Shown here: positions 50,977 through 59,977 of the stretch, piece by piece
Numbering within the stretch: the stretch's first letter is position 1
Layout of the letters: the number at the start of each line of letters is the position of its first letter
DNA from: Capnocytophaga canis
Lineage (GTDB): Bacteria > Bacteroidota > Bacteroidia > Flavobacteriales > Flavobacteriaceae
Direction: 5' to 3'
Length of the DNA stretch: 59,977 nt
Assembly: GCF_000827555.1 (NCBI RefSeq)
Contig: NZ_CDOI01000002.1
Location: 1 to 59,977 of the forward strand
The notes under the pieces: model-generated
Databases searched by the model: none
What the model saw: only the letters and a program-made list of their open reading frames with translations
Told to the model about the DNA's origin: nothing
Made by a program: the position numbers and the translations under genes

Positions 50977-51864
50977 TCATTTTCTAATAATATTGATAGA
51001 AACCTCCTCATCTTTTTTAAGATTTGTGTATGTTTCAAAATAGCGATCACTGTCACTAATGTCGATTTTTGCCGTGTTCGGGGGCATTGAACCTTCATTT
51101 TTTGCTATAATCTTTATATGATTTTTTCCCTCTTTAAGATTTAAAGAAAGTGAACGTTTTTCTCTTCTCACAACATAATTTTGGAGAACAAATTCTCCAT
51201 TGAATATGATATCTATTTCATCATTATCAATTTTTCCTGCATCCCATATATCTAAAACAATCTTATTGTTTTTAACAAAAAGATTTAGATTTTCATTCTT
51301 AGATAATTTATTTATTTTCAGGCTATCAAGCATTTTTACGGGATTAATTTTTTCTTTGGTTTCTAGATCGATTTTTTTAGATCTTTCAATTTTTTTAGCT
51401 ATTTTATTGACTACCTTCTCAACTTTTTCCATTTTTACCATTTCGATAGTACCATCAATACATTTTGTTTGATCATCGAACAAACCTTTAAAATTTCCTT
51501 TTAGTGAAGCATTTTTCTTTTTCAGATTAATATTTCCTTCAAAATTGATATAACAAAAAGAATATTTGTCTATCTTAGATTTAGTGTAGAGTATTTCATT
51601 TTCGGAGAACGAAATTTTCCGCTCTTTTTGATTGTAGAATCCGGAAATCTTGTTTTTTGTTTCGTGTTTTCCCTCCAAATCGGTTATAGAGAAACCTGAA
51701 ATTTTTCCTTTTTCTTCTGAAAAAAGTAATCGGTATGAAATAATATTTTTTTCATCTCCATGTAGTTTAACAACTCCAATAAATTCATAATCATTAGTTT
51801 GACAGAATACCATTGGGCTAAATAATAATAAAAAAAGCATTTTTTTTAACATTACCTTGTTCAT
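50977..51864 (-). CDS. Secreted protein of unknown function
   Basis: 295 residues. Signal peptide (MNKVMLKKMLFLLLFSPMVFC; cleavage near CQ; Met5 at 51852 also possible). The N-terminal half is beta-rich (DYEFIGVVKLHGDEKNIISYRLLFSEE). A Lys-rich helical part follows (about 140-195). The C-terminal 90 residues (LDIWDAGKIDNDEIDIIFNGEFVLQNYVV ... GSMPPNTAKIDISD) match a domain seen at the end of other secreted flavobacterial proteins. No enzymatic motif. The degraded transposase lies just downstream of it. Confidence 0.7.
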   Translation of the reverse strand: MNKVMLKKMLFLLLFSPMVFCQTNDYEFIGVVKLHGDEKNIISYRLLFSEEKGKISGFSITDLEGKHETKNKISGFYNQKERKISFSENEILYTKSKIDKYSFCYINFEGNINLKKKNASLKGNFKGLFDDQTKCIDGTIEMVKMEKVEKVVNKIAKKIERSKKIDLETKEKINPVKMLDSLKINKLSKNENLNLFVKNNKIVLDIWDAGKIDNDEIDIIFNGEFVLQNYVVRREKRSLSLNLKEGKNHIKIIAKNEGSMPPNTAKIDISDSDRYFETYTNLKKDEEVSINIIRK

Positions 51865-51919
51865 GTTTTTATTTTTTTTAACTTTGCAAAGTTAAAATAT
51901 TTAACCAAACAATTGTAAT

Positions 51920-52303
51920 ATGAGATTAAAATTTTTGTTAGCCTCTTTGTTATTTATGATAACATTTGGCGGAGTGTACGCATCTTTCCCTGTGGAAAGA
52001 ACAAATGGGAACACAGTTACACAACAGTTTGTAGCAGGTTCAGAAGATGTTGAAGATGATAACGCTGTTACATTGTCTTCACCCGCAGCAGGAACTTCTG
52101 GAAAAAGTCAGTTAGTTGCACTTCTTTTGTGTGTTTTTGTTGGGGCGATGGGAATCCATCGTTTCTATCTTGGATACATTACGGAAGGAGTACTTCAATT
52201 GCTAACTCTTGGAGGTTGTGGTGTTTGGGCATTGATAGACCTAATTCGTATTATTACAGGAGATTTGAAACCTAAAGGAGGAAATTACTCTCAAACATTG
52301 TAG
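51920..52303 (+). CDS. TM2-domain protein
   Basis: 127 residues. N-terminal signal-like helix (about 4-21, YASF), an acidic linker (GSEDVEDDN), then the TM2 domain (about 62-118) with KSQLVALLLCVFVGAMGIHRFYLGYITEGVLQLLTLGGCGVWALIDLIRI: two helices joined by the HRFYLG loop. TM2 proteins are small membrane proteins of unclear role. The DUF2752 gene follows 7 bp downstream and likely belongs to the same operon. Confidence 0.92.
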   Translation: MRLKFLLASLLFMITFGGVYASFPVERTNGNTVTQQFVAGSEDVEDDNAVTLSSPAAGTSGKSQLVALLLCVFVGAMGIHRFYLGYITEGVLQLLTLGGCGVWALIDLIRIITGDLKPKGGNYSQTL

Positions 52304-52310
52304 TTGAATT

Positions 52311-52616
52311 TTGAGCAAAATTTGGTTTTATCTTAAAAATGGAGTGGTAGTGACTACCCCAATTGTGCTTATGTTTCTCCCAGCAGATTATTTTGACAGA
52401 GGTCAAAGCGTTTGTTTATCAAAAACACTGGCAGGGATTGAGTGTTGGGGGTGTGGACTTACACGTGCAATAATGCATTTCATTCATTTTGAATTTGAAG
52501 AGGCATGGATGTTTAATAAACTGGTAGTAATTGTTGTTCCATTGCTATTTGTGGTATGGGTAAGATCCTTATTTTCTCTTCTCGGTGTAAAATCGAAGAT
52601 TTTGGACAGAATCTGA
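52311..52616 (+). CDS. DUF2752 membrane protein
   Basis: 101 residues starting at a TTG codon (52311), 7 bp after the TM2 stop. The DUF2752 signature is ECWGCGLTRAIMHFIHFEFEEAWMFNKLV: C-x-x-C-G-L-T-R-A, followed by a hydrophobic helix. Two helices are predicted (about 11-26 and 68-89). The family is common in Bacteroidota; function unknown. A terminator follows at 52634-52689. Confidence 0.88.
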   Translation: MSKIWFYLKNGVVVTTPIVLMFLPADYFDRGQSVCLSKTLAGIECWGCGLTRAIMHFIHFEFEEAWMFNKLVVIVVPLLFVVWVRSLFSLLGVKSKILDRI

Positions 52617-52633
52617 TACAAGCTATTGTGTTG

Positions 52634-52689
52634 AAAACTGCTAAGAATTATTTATCAAAATATTTTTAGCAGTTTTTTTGTTTACTATT
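52634..52689 (+). terminator. Terminator of the TM2-DUF2752 operon
   Basis: Arms AAAACTGCTAA (52634-52644) and TTAGCAGTTTT (52676-52686) with a 31-nt loop, ending in a run of T up to 52689. Confidence 0.75.
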
Positions 52690-52714
52690 GCTTGTGTGGG
52701 TTTGTCATCTTTTC

Positions 52715-54343
52715 TCAAACTTGTAAGACCCCCAAGCTAAAAGACTTTTCAATAGGAGCATGATTAGCGGCTTCAATACCCATTGAAATCCATTTTCGGG
52801 TTTCCAAAGGGTCAATAATGGCATCTGTCCACAAGCGAGCTGCGGCGTAGTAGGGAGAAATCTGTTCGTCGTATTTTGATTTTATTTGGTTAAACAACTC
52901 TTCTTCTTTTTCTTTAGAAATCTCTTCGCCTTTCTTTTTCAGGGATGCTGTTTCAATTTGTAAAAGTACTTTGGCAGCTTGAGCTCCACCCATTACGGCA
53001 ATATTTCCACTTGGCCATGAGACAATAAACCGTGGGTCATACGCCTTGCCACACATCGCATAATTTCCTGCACCATACGAATTTCCGATAACTATTGTAA
53101 ACTTAGGTACTACCGAATTTCCCACCGCATTTACCATTTTAGCACCGTCTTTGATGATTCCACCGTGTTCGGATTTTGAACCTACCATAAAGCCTGTGAC
53201 ATCTTGTAAAAATAACAAAGGGATTTTCTTCTGATTGCAATTAGCGATAAATCGCGTAGCCTTGTCGGCACTGTCCGAATAGATAACTCCTCCGAATTGT
53301 AATTCACCTTTTTTGTTTTTTACTACCTTACGTTGATTAGCAACAATACCCACAGCCCAGCCATCAATACGGGCATAACCCGTTATGAGCGTTTGTCCAT
53401 AACCCTCTTTGTATTCGTCAAATTCTGAATTGTCCACTAAACGTAGGATAATTTCCTTCATGTCGAATTGTTCAGTGCGTGAAATGGGTAAGATTCCGTA
53501 GATTTCTTTCGGATCTTTGAGTGGCTTTTGTGGTGTTTCACGGTTGAATCCTGCTTTTTCGTAGTCGCCTATTTTCGACATTGTTCGCTTTACTCGATCC
53601 AAAGCATCTTTATCGTCCTTAGCCTTATAGTCGGTAACACCGCTTATTTCGCAGTGCGTAGTTGCTCCACCAAGAGTTTCATTATCAATATCTTCGCCTA
53701 TGGCAGCTTTTACTAAATAGCTTCCTGCTAAAAAGATACTTCCCGTTTTATCCACTATCATAGCTTCATCGCTCATTATTGGCAGATAGGCTCCACCCGC
53801 CACACAACTTCCCATCACAACAGCGATTTGGGTGATTCCCATACTGCTCATTACCGCATTATTACGAAAAATCCGTCCAAAGTGTTCCTTATCAGGAAAA
53901 ATTTCGTCTTGCATTGGCAAATACACTCCCGCACTATCCACCAAATAGATGATAGGCAATCGGTTTTCGATGGCTATTTCCTGAGCTCGTAGGTTTTTCT
54001 TTCCAGTGATTGGAAACCATGCTCCAGCCTTTACAGAAGCATCATTAGCTACCACAACACATTGCTTCCCAGAAACATATCCAACAACTACGACCACACC
54101 TCCAGAAGGACAACCTCCGTGCTCAACATACATTCCCTCACCAACAAATGCTCCGATTTCAATAAAATCACGGTCTTTATCCAGCAAATAGTCGATACGT
54201 TCACGAGCCGAGAGCTTACCTTGATCGTGCAACCGTTGGATACTTTTCTCTCCGCCTCCTTTTCTGACTTTGGCTAATCGTTTGTGTAAATCACTTACTG
54301 ACAGTTTATTAAAATCTTCATTTTTGTTGAATTGAATATCCAT
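52715..54343 (-). CDS. Acyl-CoA carboxylase, carboxyltransferase (beta) subunit
   Basis: 542 residues, crotonase-like carboxyltransferase of the propionyl/methylcrotonyl-CoA carboxylase type. Visible blocks: LSARERIDYLLD, GGCPSGGVVVVVGYVSGKQ, AGVYLPMQDEIFPD, GSCVAGGAYLPIMSDEAMIV, LGGATTHCEISGVTDY, and the C-terminal QDVTGFMVGSKSEHGGIIKDGAKMV and GNSYGAGNYAMCGKAYDPRF. It transfers CO2 from biotin to an acyl-CoA. The biotin-carboxylase/carrier subunit is not adjacent. The pattern with CxxSGG and SAGVYLPMQ is closer to methylcrotonyl-CoA carboxylase beta, but substrate is not certain. Confidence 0.92.
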   Translation of the reverse strand: MDIQFNKNEDFNKLSVSDLHKRLAKVRKGGGEKSIQRLHDQGKLSARERIDYLLDKDRDFIEIGAFVGEGMYVEHGGCPSGGVVVVVGYVSGKQCVVVANDASVKAGAWFPITGKKNLRAQEIAIENRLPIIYLVDSAGVYLPMQDEIFPDKEHFGRIFRNNAVMSSMGITQIAVVMGSCVAGGAYLPIMSDEAMIVDKTGSIFLAGSYLVKAAIGEDIDNETLGGATTHCEISGVTDYKAKDDKDALDRVKRTMSKIGDYEKAGFNRETPQKPLKDPKEIYGILPISRTEQFDMKEIILRLVDNSEFDEYKEGYGQTLITGYARIDGWAVGIVANQRKVVKNKKGELQFGGVIYSDSADKATRFIANCNQKKIPLLFLQDVTGFMVGSKSEHGGIIKDGAKMVNAVGNSVVPKFTIVIGNSYGAGNYAMCGKAYDPRFIVSWPSGNIAVMGGAQAAKVLLQIETASLKKKGEEISKEKEEELFNQIKSKYDEQISPYYAAARLWTDAIIDPLETRKWISMGIEAANHAPIEKSFSLGVLQV

Positions 54344-54478
54344 ATTCTATTCTTTTGAAATAGTGTTTGTTCTTAAATATTGCTTTTTCGTTGCGTTTTT
54401 AACGCTTTTCAAATGTCTAAATTTCGGCTAAAATACGAAGAAAGTTTTAAATGACTATATAAGCAATCAAAAAATCCT

Positions 54479-54486
54479 TATTTTTG
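54479..54486 (+). promoter_or_regulatory. Candidate -7 box for glnS
   Basis: TATTTTTG, 21 bp before the ATG at 54508. The -33 region holds only a T-rich run. Confidence 0.48.
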
Positions 54487-54507
54487 CATTTTAAAATTTG
54501 AAGTACG

Positions 54508-56193
54508 ATGTCAGAAGAACAAAAATCAAATAATTTTATTGAAAATATTATTGAAGAAGATTTAGCAAATGGATTTTCTTCCAGCAGGTTGCGTTTTCGT
54601 TTCCCACCAGAGCCTAATGGCTATTTGCACATTGGTCACGCTAGTTCAATATGTTTGAATTTCGGGTTGGGGTTGCGTTATCAATCGCCTGTAAATCTGC
54701 GGTTTGATGATACCAATCCGTCCAAAGAAGAACAAGAATACGTTGATGCTATCAAACGTGATGTGGAATGGCTCGGATTTGAGTGGGACAGAGAGTGTTA
54801 TGCTTCCGATTACTTCCAAGAACTGTACTATTGGGCGGTGCAGCTCATCAAACAAGGAAAAGCCTATGTAGATGGGCAAACTTCCGAGGAAATCGCCAAA
54901 CAAAAAGGAACGCCTACCCAAGCGGGTACTGAAAGTCCGTATCGAAATACTTCCGTTGAGGAAAATTTACAACTTTTCGAGCGAATGAAAAATGGCGAAT
55001 TTGAAAACGGAAAATACGTACTTCGTGCCAAAATCGATATGGCGTCGCCTAATATGTTGATGCGTGACCCGATCATCTACCGAATTATGCATTCAAGTCA
55101 TCATCGCACTGGAAATCAGTGGTGTATCTATCCGATGTACGACTGGGCCCACGGCGAAAGCGATTATTTGGAGCAAATTTCGCACTCCATTTGTACGCTT
55201 GAATTTTTGCCACATCGCGAATTGTACGACTGGTTTTTAGACCAAATTATTGACAAAGATAAAGTCCGCCCCAAACAGCGTGAGTTCGCTCGTCGAAACC
55301 TATCGCATACCATTGTGAGCAAACGAAAATTGTTGCAATTGGTAAACGAAAAACACGTTTCGGGCTGGGACGACCCGCGTATGCCCACTATATCAGGCTT
55401 ACGCAGAAGAGGTTATACGCCCGAGTCTATCCGAAAATTTGCTGACACGATTGGAATTGCCAAACGCGAAAACTTGATAGATGTTTCATTATTAGAGTTT
55501 TGCATTCGCGAGGATTTGAACAAAAAAGCAAATCGCGTAATGGCAGTTCTTGACCCTGTTAAAGTGGTGATTACCAATTATCCTGAAGGAAAAGAAGAAT
55601 GGTTGGATGCTGAAAACAATCCTGAAGAAGAGGTTTTGACATTCCGAAAAGTGCCTTTTTCGAGAGAAATTTATATCGAAAGAGAAGATTTCAGAGAAGA
55701 AGCTAACAATAAGTTTTTCCGATTGAAATTAGGCGGTGAAGTTCGCTTAAAAAATGCGTATATCATTAAGGCAGAAAGTGTTGTAAAAGATGAAAACGGA
55801 AATATTATCGAAATTCATTGCACTTACGACCCAGATAGCCGTAGCGGAAGCGGAACAGAAGCGAGTAAACGCAAAGTGAAAGGTACATTGCATTGGGTAT
55901 CAGTTCCTCACGCATTGGAGGCGGAGGCACGTATTTACGACCGTTTGTTCACTGTTGCCGAGCCTGACCGTCAAGAAAAGGACTTTTTGGAATACGTAAA
56001 TCCTGATTCACTTAAAGTGACTACCGCTTATGTGGAACCGAGTTTGAAAGATGCCAAAGTAGGAGAAGGTTTTCAATTCCAACGATTAGGTTATTTCAGT
56101 CTCGACCCTGATTCAACCCCCGAAAAATTGGTTTTCAATAAAACTGTTGGGCTGAAAGATACTTGGGCGAAGGTTGAAAATGCTGACATATAA
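54508..56193 (+). CDS. glnS: Glutaminyl-tRNA synthetase
   Basis: 561 residues. Class I HIGH motif in [16 protein letters not shown] (near 36-51), the GlnRS-specific [18 protein letters not shown], and the KMSKS equivalent as [10 protein letters not shown] near 271. The C-terminal anticodon-binding domain is complete ([20 protein letters not shown]). It charges tRNA-Gln directly. The protein is of the standard bacterial/eukaryotic-like GlnRS type used in Bacteroidota. Confidence 0.97.
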   Translation: MSEEQKSNNFIENIIEEDLANGFSSSRLRFRFPPEPNGYLHIGHASSICLNFGLGLRYQSPVNLRFDDTNPSKEEQEYVDAIKRDVEWLGFEWDRECYASDYFQELYYWAVQLIKQGKAYVDGQTSEEIAKQKGTPTQAGTESPYRNTSVEENLQLFERMKNGEFENGKYVLRAKIDMASPNMLMRDPIIYRIMHSSHHRTGNQWCIYPMYDWAHGESDYLEQISHSICTLEFLPHRELYDWFLDQIIDKDKVRPKQREFARRNLSHTIVSKRKLLQLVNEKHVSGWDDPRMPTISGLRRRGYTPESIRKFADTIGIAKRENLIDVSLLEFCIREDLNKKANRVMAVLDPVKVVITNYPEGKEEWLDAENNPEEEVLTFRKVPFSREIYIEREDFREEANNKFFRLKLGGEVRLKNAYIIKAESVVKDENGNIIEIHCTYDPDSRSGSGTEASKRKVKGTLHWVSVPHALEAEARIYDRLFTVAEPDRQEKDFLEYVNPDSLKVTTAYVEPSLKDAKVGEGFQFQRLGYFSLDPDSTPEKLVFNKTVGLKDTWAKVENADI

Positions 56194-56323
56194 TAAAATG
56201 AGATAAAAAAGCTGTCTTCAGAAGTTGTAAGGTGGCTTTTTTGGTTTTCAATATCTTTCTGTTAATAGAATTACTCATGATGGCTGTCATTTTGAATTGA
56301 AATGTTAATCTAAAAAATAAAAA

Positions 56324-57622
56324 ATGAAAAAAATACTGTCGTTTATCACTCTCGTGTTTTTTGTAACTGCTTCTGCACAAGTACAAACCATTTCAAAGTC
56401 GGATTACGAAAAAGCCGATTTTACAAACTTAACAACCCTGCAAAACGATTTGAAAAACGTCCGTATTGTAGGGCTTGGTGAATCGAGCCACTATATGGGC
56501 GAAACCTATGTGTCTAAAATTAAAATGGTAAAATATCTGCATCAACATTGCGGATTTGACGTAATAGCTATAGAATCACCTTTATATGATTTGAGAAAGT
56601 ATTATAACGAAACGGTTAAAACCAATCAAGTTAAAACACCTTGGCATTTCACAGAAATTTCCGGTGTTTGGATAACTGATGATATGTACGAGCTTTTTGA
56701 CTATATTTTAGAAACTCAAAAAACAGACAGACCGCTGATTTACACTGGATTTGATGAAAAATTATTTTACAAATTTGATTATAAACTCAACGATGATTAC
56801 AATGAGTTTCTCGAAAAACTAAATGCCGACACGGGTTCAAACATCAAAACGGATTCATTGTTTAAAAAAGCATTGAATTTTACGGCTGAGAAATGTTATT
56901 ACTTTGCCAAAGTTCCTCCAAAAGACACACTTGTTCTTCACAATACATTTAATGAAGTAAAGAAAGCTTTGAATAAATTAGAAACCAAAAACGGCTACTA
57001 TTATTTTTGGGAACGGATGACCGAAAATATAAAGTCGCTATACAGAACTAATTACAAAGGACTATCCCATAGAGATAAACAGATGGCTGAAAATGTGAGT
57101 TACTTAGCCAAGCACGAATTTCCTGATAAAAAGATTATTTTGTGGGCGGCTTCCATACATCTGATGGATAATATTACCAAAATCAATCAATATGATGAAA
57201 AGAGATTTGCAAAGGACTATACTATGGGGCATTTTCTTCGGGAAAAATTCAAAGACCAATACTATGTAATAGGTTTTGTACCTGCCACAGGCACAACCGG
57301 TTTTAAAGGATATTTGGGATTAGGAAAATTAAGGGCTAAAGCTAAAAAAGGAAGTATAGAGCGACATATTTTGGATAATTACAACCCTGATTATGCTTTT
57401 ATTTCACTACGAAATGAACTTTCTCAAAAGGAAATAACAAAAAACAATATTAAAAAATCAAATCTTTTAGGATTGACTCCCTATGAAATGGATATGCTTT
57501 CTGTGGTCGATGCATTTTTTTATCTAAAAGAAGAACATTTGGTATCTTTCGAAAAACGAAAAGCGTATTTTAAAAAAGAACGCGAGGATTTGGAAAGAAC
57601 AGCTGATACCTCAAACAAATGA
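56324..57622 (+). CDS. Secreted erythromycin-esterase-family protein
   Basis: 432 residues. Signal peptide with cleavage after ASAQ (about 19). The mature part follows the erythromycin esterase (PF05139) pattern: VRIVGLGESSHYMGETYVSKIKMVKYLH (active-site Glu and His), VIAIESPLYDL, HRDKQMAENVSYL (conserved Arg-Asp), and IILWAASIHLMDN (the usual WAHN-like His is in ASIH). It is probably a hydrolase of unknown substrate in the periplasm; the signal peptide and low likeness to EreA/B argue against reading it as a macrolide-resistance gene. The 76-residue gene overlaps its end by 4 bp. Confidence 0.86.
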   Translation: MKKILSFITLVFFVTASAQVQTISKSDYEKADFTNLTTLQNDLKNVRIVGLGESSHYMGETYVSKIKMVKYLHQHCGFDVIAIESPLYDLRKYYNETVKTNQVKTPWHFTEISGVWITDDMYELFDYILETQKTDRPLIYTGFDEKLFYKFDYKLNDDYNEFLEKLNADTGSNIKTDSLFKKALNFTAEKCYYFAKVPPKDTLVLHNTFNEVKKALNKLETKNGYYYFWERMTENIKSLYRTNYKGLSHRDKQMAENVSYLAKHEFPDKKIILWAASIHLMDNITKINQYDEKRFAKDYTMGHFLREKFKDQYYVIGFVPATGTTGFKGYLGLGKLRAKAKKGSIERHILDNYNPDYAFISLRNELSQKEITKNNIKKSNLLGLTPYEMDMLSVVDAFFYLKEEHLVSFEKRKAYFKKEREDLERTADTSNK

Positions 57623-57849
57623 TTTATAAAATTATCCTTTCGTTAGTTGTAAGTATTGCGGTATGTGGTATTTTTACAGTCCTGTTCTACCAATTTTTGC
57701 TGTGGTTAAATCCTCCTTATGTAATTGTTGATGGTCAGATACGTTACACGATGCCTTTAGGAACAGTTATTTTTTCACTGTTGTTTGGTGTAATAGTAGC
57801 GATTGTTACCTTTATACTTTGTCTGTGGAAACTAAAAAGACAGAATTGA
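57619..57849 (+). CDS. Small two-helix membrane protein, unknown
   Basis: 76 residues with two hydrophobic helices (about 4-26 and 49-70), separated by a short polar loop (PPYVIVDGQIRYTMP). It starts inside the last codon of the esterase-family gene (ATGA overlap), so the two are translationally coupled. No family recognised. Confidence 0.65.
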   Translation: MIYKIILSLVVSIAVCGIFTVLFYQFLLWLNPPYVIVDGQIRYTMPLGTVIFSLLFGVIVAIVTFILCLWKLKRQN

Positions 57850-58005
57850 GTAGATATTTTGAAAGTAGTTAATTTATTTGTAATTTTGGAGACTTAACGA
57901 GATGGCAGCACAGCGTAAAGCTATAATTACCACTGCTTTAACATAGGAAAAGTGATGTTGAAGACAAAAATAACAAATCTAAAAAATATTTTACATAAGA
58001 CATAA

Positions 58006-59055
58006 ATGAAAGATGAATTAGTTAGAGTAGGTATTTCCATAGGAGATATCAATGGTATTGGAATGGAAGTGATCTTAAAAACTTTTGAAGATCCGAAGAT
58101 TTTGGAATTATGCACACCTATCATTTTCGGTTCCAATAAAACGGTTTCATTTCAGCGAAAACATTTTGAGTTAAACACCAATTTTCAAGGCATAGACAAG
58201 ATTGAAGATGCCATTGTAGGGAAGCTCAATGTGTTAAATTGTTGGAAGGATTCCCCCAGCATTGCTTTTGGACAAGTGACAGAAGAAGCTGGAAAGTATG
58301 CTTTTTTATCGCTAAAAAAGGCTGTTGAAGCTCTCAAAAAAGGTGATGTAGATGTGTTGGTAACAGCTCCTATCAACAAAAATAATATTCAGTCTGAGGA
58401 ATTTACATTTCCTGGACATACAGATTATTTAGCCAAAGAACTTAACGGAAAGAGTTTGATGTTTATGGTCAGCGAAGACCTTAAGGTAGGACTTTTCACA
58501 GACCATGTTCCGTTAAAAGAGGTTAGCTCACACATTACCGAAAGCCTTATTTTTGAGAAAATCAAAGCGATGAACGAATCGTTGCGTAAAGATTTTCGTT
58601 TACATCGACCGAAAATTGCGGTTTTAGGACTCAATCCGCACTGTGGTGACAATGGAGTCATAGGTAACGAAGACGATGAAGTGATTCGACCTGCCCTGAA
58701 AAAATTGTTTGAACAAGGAATATTGGTTTTTGGGCCTTTTTCAGCCGATAGCTTTTTCGCTACTCAAAACTATCGCAATTACGATGCAGTCATAGCTCCT
58801 TATCACGATCAAGGATTGATTCCTTTCAAAACACTTTCGTTCGGAAGTGGCGTAAACTATACAGCAGGATTGAGTAGGGTACGCACCTCTCCCGATCATG
58901 GTACAGCTTATGAAATTGCAGGAAAAGGTATAGCCGATGCGGATTCGTTCCGACAAGCTGTTTTTACAGCGATCAATATTTTCAAAAATAGGATTGAGTA
59001 CGATGAATTAAATCACAATCCACTGAAAATAAATGACCTGGAGGCTGAAAAATAG
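58006..59055 (+). CDS. pdxA: 4-hydroxythreonine-4-phosphate dehydrogenase
   Basis: 349 residues, family length. It starts VRVGISIGDINGIGMEVILKTF and has the metal-binding His residues in FPGHTDYLA, the DHVPLKEV block and YHDQGLIPFK, with LNPHCGDNG and GSGVNYTAGLSRVRTSPDHGTAYEIAG near the end. It makes 3-amino-1-hydroxyacetone phosphate precursor in the DXP-dependent vitamin B6 route. pdxJ is not in the window. A possible -7 box (TAATTTTG) is at 57891-57898. A terminator follows at 59076. Confidence 0.96.
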   Translation: MKDELVRVGISIGDINGIGMEVILKTFEDPKILELCTPIIFGSNKTVSFQRKHFELNTNFQGIDKIEDAIVGKLNVLNCWKDSPSIAFGQVTEEAGKYAFLSLKKAVEALKKGDVDVLVTAPINKNNIQSEEFTFPGHTDYLAKELNGKSLMFMVSEDLKVGLFTDHVPLKEVSSHITESLIFEKIKAMNESLRKDFRLHRPKIAVLGLNPHCGDNGVIGNEDDEVIRPALKKLFEQGILVFGPFSADSFFATQNYRNYDAVIAPYHDQGLIPFKTLSFGSGVNYTAGLSRVRTSPDHGTAYEIAGKGIADADSFRQAVFTAINIFKNRIEYDELNHNPLKINDLEAEK

Positions 59056-59075
59056 GTATTCTCATTTTTGGGAAC

Positions 59076-59115
59076 AAACTGAAAAGACACGGCCGAGCCG
59101 TGCCTTTTCAGTTTT
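59076..59115 (+). terminator. Terminator of pdxA
   Basis: Long stem: AAACT-GAAAAG-A-CACGGC (59076-59093), 3-nt loop CGA, GCCGTG-C-CTTTTC-AGTTT (59097-59114), with one A-C mismatch, ending in T. It is the most GC-rich hairpin in the window. Confidence 0.92.
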
Positions 59116-59172
59116 TCAAGCCTACCATAATAAAAAAGAACCGAGATAACATTTTTTACGGGGTTTAACTTT

Positions 59173-59628
59173 TTATTTTACTAAAAAATCGTTTTCAATT
59201 TTTACGCCATCGACTCTTATTTCTTTCACTTTAGCAACTGGGCAACATCCATTGTGGCTGACCATAGCTCCTTCTACTTCTATTTTGTACGTTCTTGAAG
59301 CGTTTTTGAGATAAAGGATTTCTTTTTTTCCCGTATAAACATCATTTATACGATCAAGATGAGTTCCTACTGAAAGGTAATTTTCCTGCAACAAAGGGGA
59401 AACCTGTGCTACTGGGTATTCTTTTTTTACGTTACCGTTCATGCGGTATAAAGAAACATTTTTTGTGTCAAACTTACCTTCTGAGTCCAAAAACTCTTTG
59501 TAGGAATCGGAACTTTTGTTTATATATAAATTAAAAATAGGAGGAGGAGAGCAACAAAGTTTCACGTCTTTTTCTTTGCTACAAGCCAATGCTCCCAGAA
59601 GTACACTTAAAAATAAAAACTTTTTCAT
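59173..59628 (-). CDS. Lipoprotein of unknown function
   Basis: 151 residues. Lipobox ALAC (Cys16), then SKEKDVKLCCSPPP. Four cysteines are in the mature part (KLCCS and NGCCPV), likely two disulfides. Beta-rich end (TYKIEVEGAMVSHNGCCPVAKVKEIRVDGVKIEN). No family recognised. A promoter at 59833-59863 leaves a 5' leader of about 200 nt. Confidence 0.75.
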   Translation of the reverse strand: MKKFLFLSVLLGALACSKEKDVKLCCSPPPIFNLYINKSSDSYKEFLDSEGKFDTKNVSLYRMNGNVKKEYPVAQVSPLLQENYLSVGTHLDRINDVYTGKKEILYLKNASRTYKIEVEGAMVSHNGCCPVAKVKEIRVDGVKIENDFLVK

Positions 59629-59832
59629 AATATGATATTTTAGTGAATATTTACTGGATAATGTTTAAAATCAAAAATAGCACACAGACTTAGGTTCCGT
59701 CTTCTTTCAATTTTCAGAAATAATAGCATAGTTCAAAAAAATAAAAGCGAAAGTTTTAGTAATTTGAAAAAAACTAAAATTCTGAGTTTTTATGGTTTAC
59801 ATGATACCTAAGAGACTACGAATTTTCGGTTA

Positions 59833-59863
59833 CAAAGGTATTGAAATAAGATGAAGAAATCAA
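59833..59863 (-). promoter_or_regulatory. Promoter of the final lipoprotein gene
   Basis: Minus strand: TTG (59863-59861), 20-bp spacer, TACCTTTG (59840-59833). It lies about 205 bp upstream of the start at 59628. No other feature was seen in 59629-59977. Confidence 0.65.
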
Positions 59864-59977
59864 GCAAAAAAATATTTTTAGACAAAATGTTTTTTCCTGC
59901 TGGTGTGAGTTTTAGAAATTAAGATAAAAATTTATAAGAACAAAAATAAACTTGATTATCAGTGTTTTATAAAAAAA

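Noticed and set aside
56324-57622. Macrolide-resistance gene (erythromycin esterase)
   Set aside because: The protein has the esterase-family motifs but is secreted, chromosomal and distant from EreA/B; resistance is not supported.
57902-57946. 14-codon frame (MAAQRKAIITTALT) before pdxA
   Set aside because: Very short, with the expected transcript start almost on its ATG and no conserved feature; probably chance.

Overview
The window looks like chromosomal DNA of a Flavobacteriaceae member (phylum Bacteroidota), most likely Capnocytophaga or a close relative. The DNA is AT-rich. Many genes are preceded by the Bacteroidota promoter pattern TTTG/TTG - about 19 bp - TAnnTTTG, and there are few strong Shine-Dalgarno sites. 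The gene set includes a PorP/SprF-type outer-membrane protein, an OMP_b-brl TonB-receptor-like barrel, DUF6452/DUF6048, SDR-type threonine dehydrogenase, a GlnRS and many signal-peptide II lipoproteins, two of them with acidic residues right after the lipid cysteine as in the Capnocytophaga surface-lipoprotein signal. The genus is inferred from style and family content, not from a search.

Layout. 1-2.1 kb: 3' part of a TonB-receptor-like barrel, then a strong terminator and a seven-copy 41/42-bp tandem repeat. 2.6-5.3 kb: ArsC/Spx-like protein, FabH, and the overlapping DUF6452-DUF6048 pair. 5.5-9.3 kb: MraY/WecA-like transferase followed by mutS. 9.6-13.3 kb: metallophosphatase, M23 peptidase, and NifU-like plus Mrp Fe-S proteins. 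13.6-18 kb: UbiA-type prenyltransferase, GNAT, an MsrA-MsrB fusion whose MsrB half has lost its catalytic Cys, and a membrane-anchored MutS-like ATPase. 18.3-24.9 kb: threonine dehydrogenase, recF, HIRAN protein, WYL regulator, TatA, FabK/NMO-type flavoprotein, purC.

25.0-30.1 kb is the main accessory region. A promoter is followed by a structured leader with a 35-codon ORF and an attenuator-like terminator, then five co-directional genes for exported proteins: two beta-helix proteins, two unknown lipoproteins and one SH3-like protein. I do not recognise this cluster as a described system.

30.2-39.2 kb: SCO-like protein, methylglyoxal synthase, HflX, a TIGR01777 SDR, tRNA-Phe, TatD, Dtd, a small barrel-like protein, a TlpA-type thioredoxin and AspRS. 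The thioredoxin gene lies between two copies of the aspS 3' end, which looks like an old insertion or duplication scar. 39.3-44.4 kb: transglutaminase-like lipoprotein, a lipoprotein with a Gly/Ala-rich tail next to a two-TM protein, and an O-antigen-ligase-like protein with TPRs. 44.5-50.3 kb: MscS channel, GalE, PorP/SprF-like protein and FolB, tRNA-Cys, a small conserved protein and a porin. 50.3-51.9 kb: a degraded transposase fragment and a secreted protein of unknown function. 51.9-59.6 kb: TM2 and DUF2752 membrane proteins, acyl-CoA carboxylase beta subunit, GlnRS, a secreted erythromycin-esterase-family protein, PdxA, and a final lipoprotein.

Most of the window is housekeeping. The accessory signals are at 2.2-2.5, 20.5-22.4, 25.0-30.1, 36.0-37.5, 41.3-42.3 and 50.7-50.9 kb. 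No CRISPR array, prophage or intact insertion sequence was seen.
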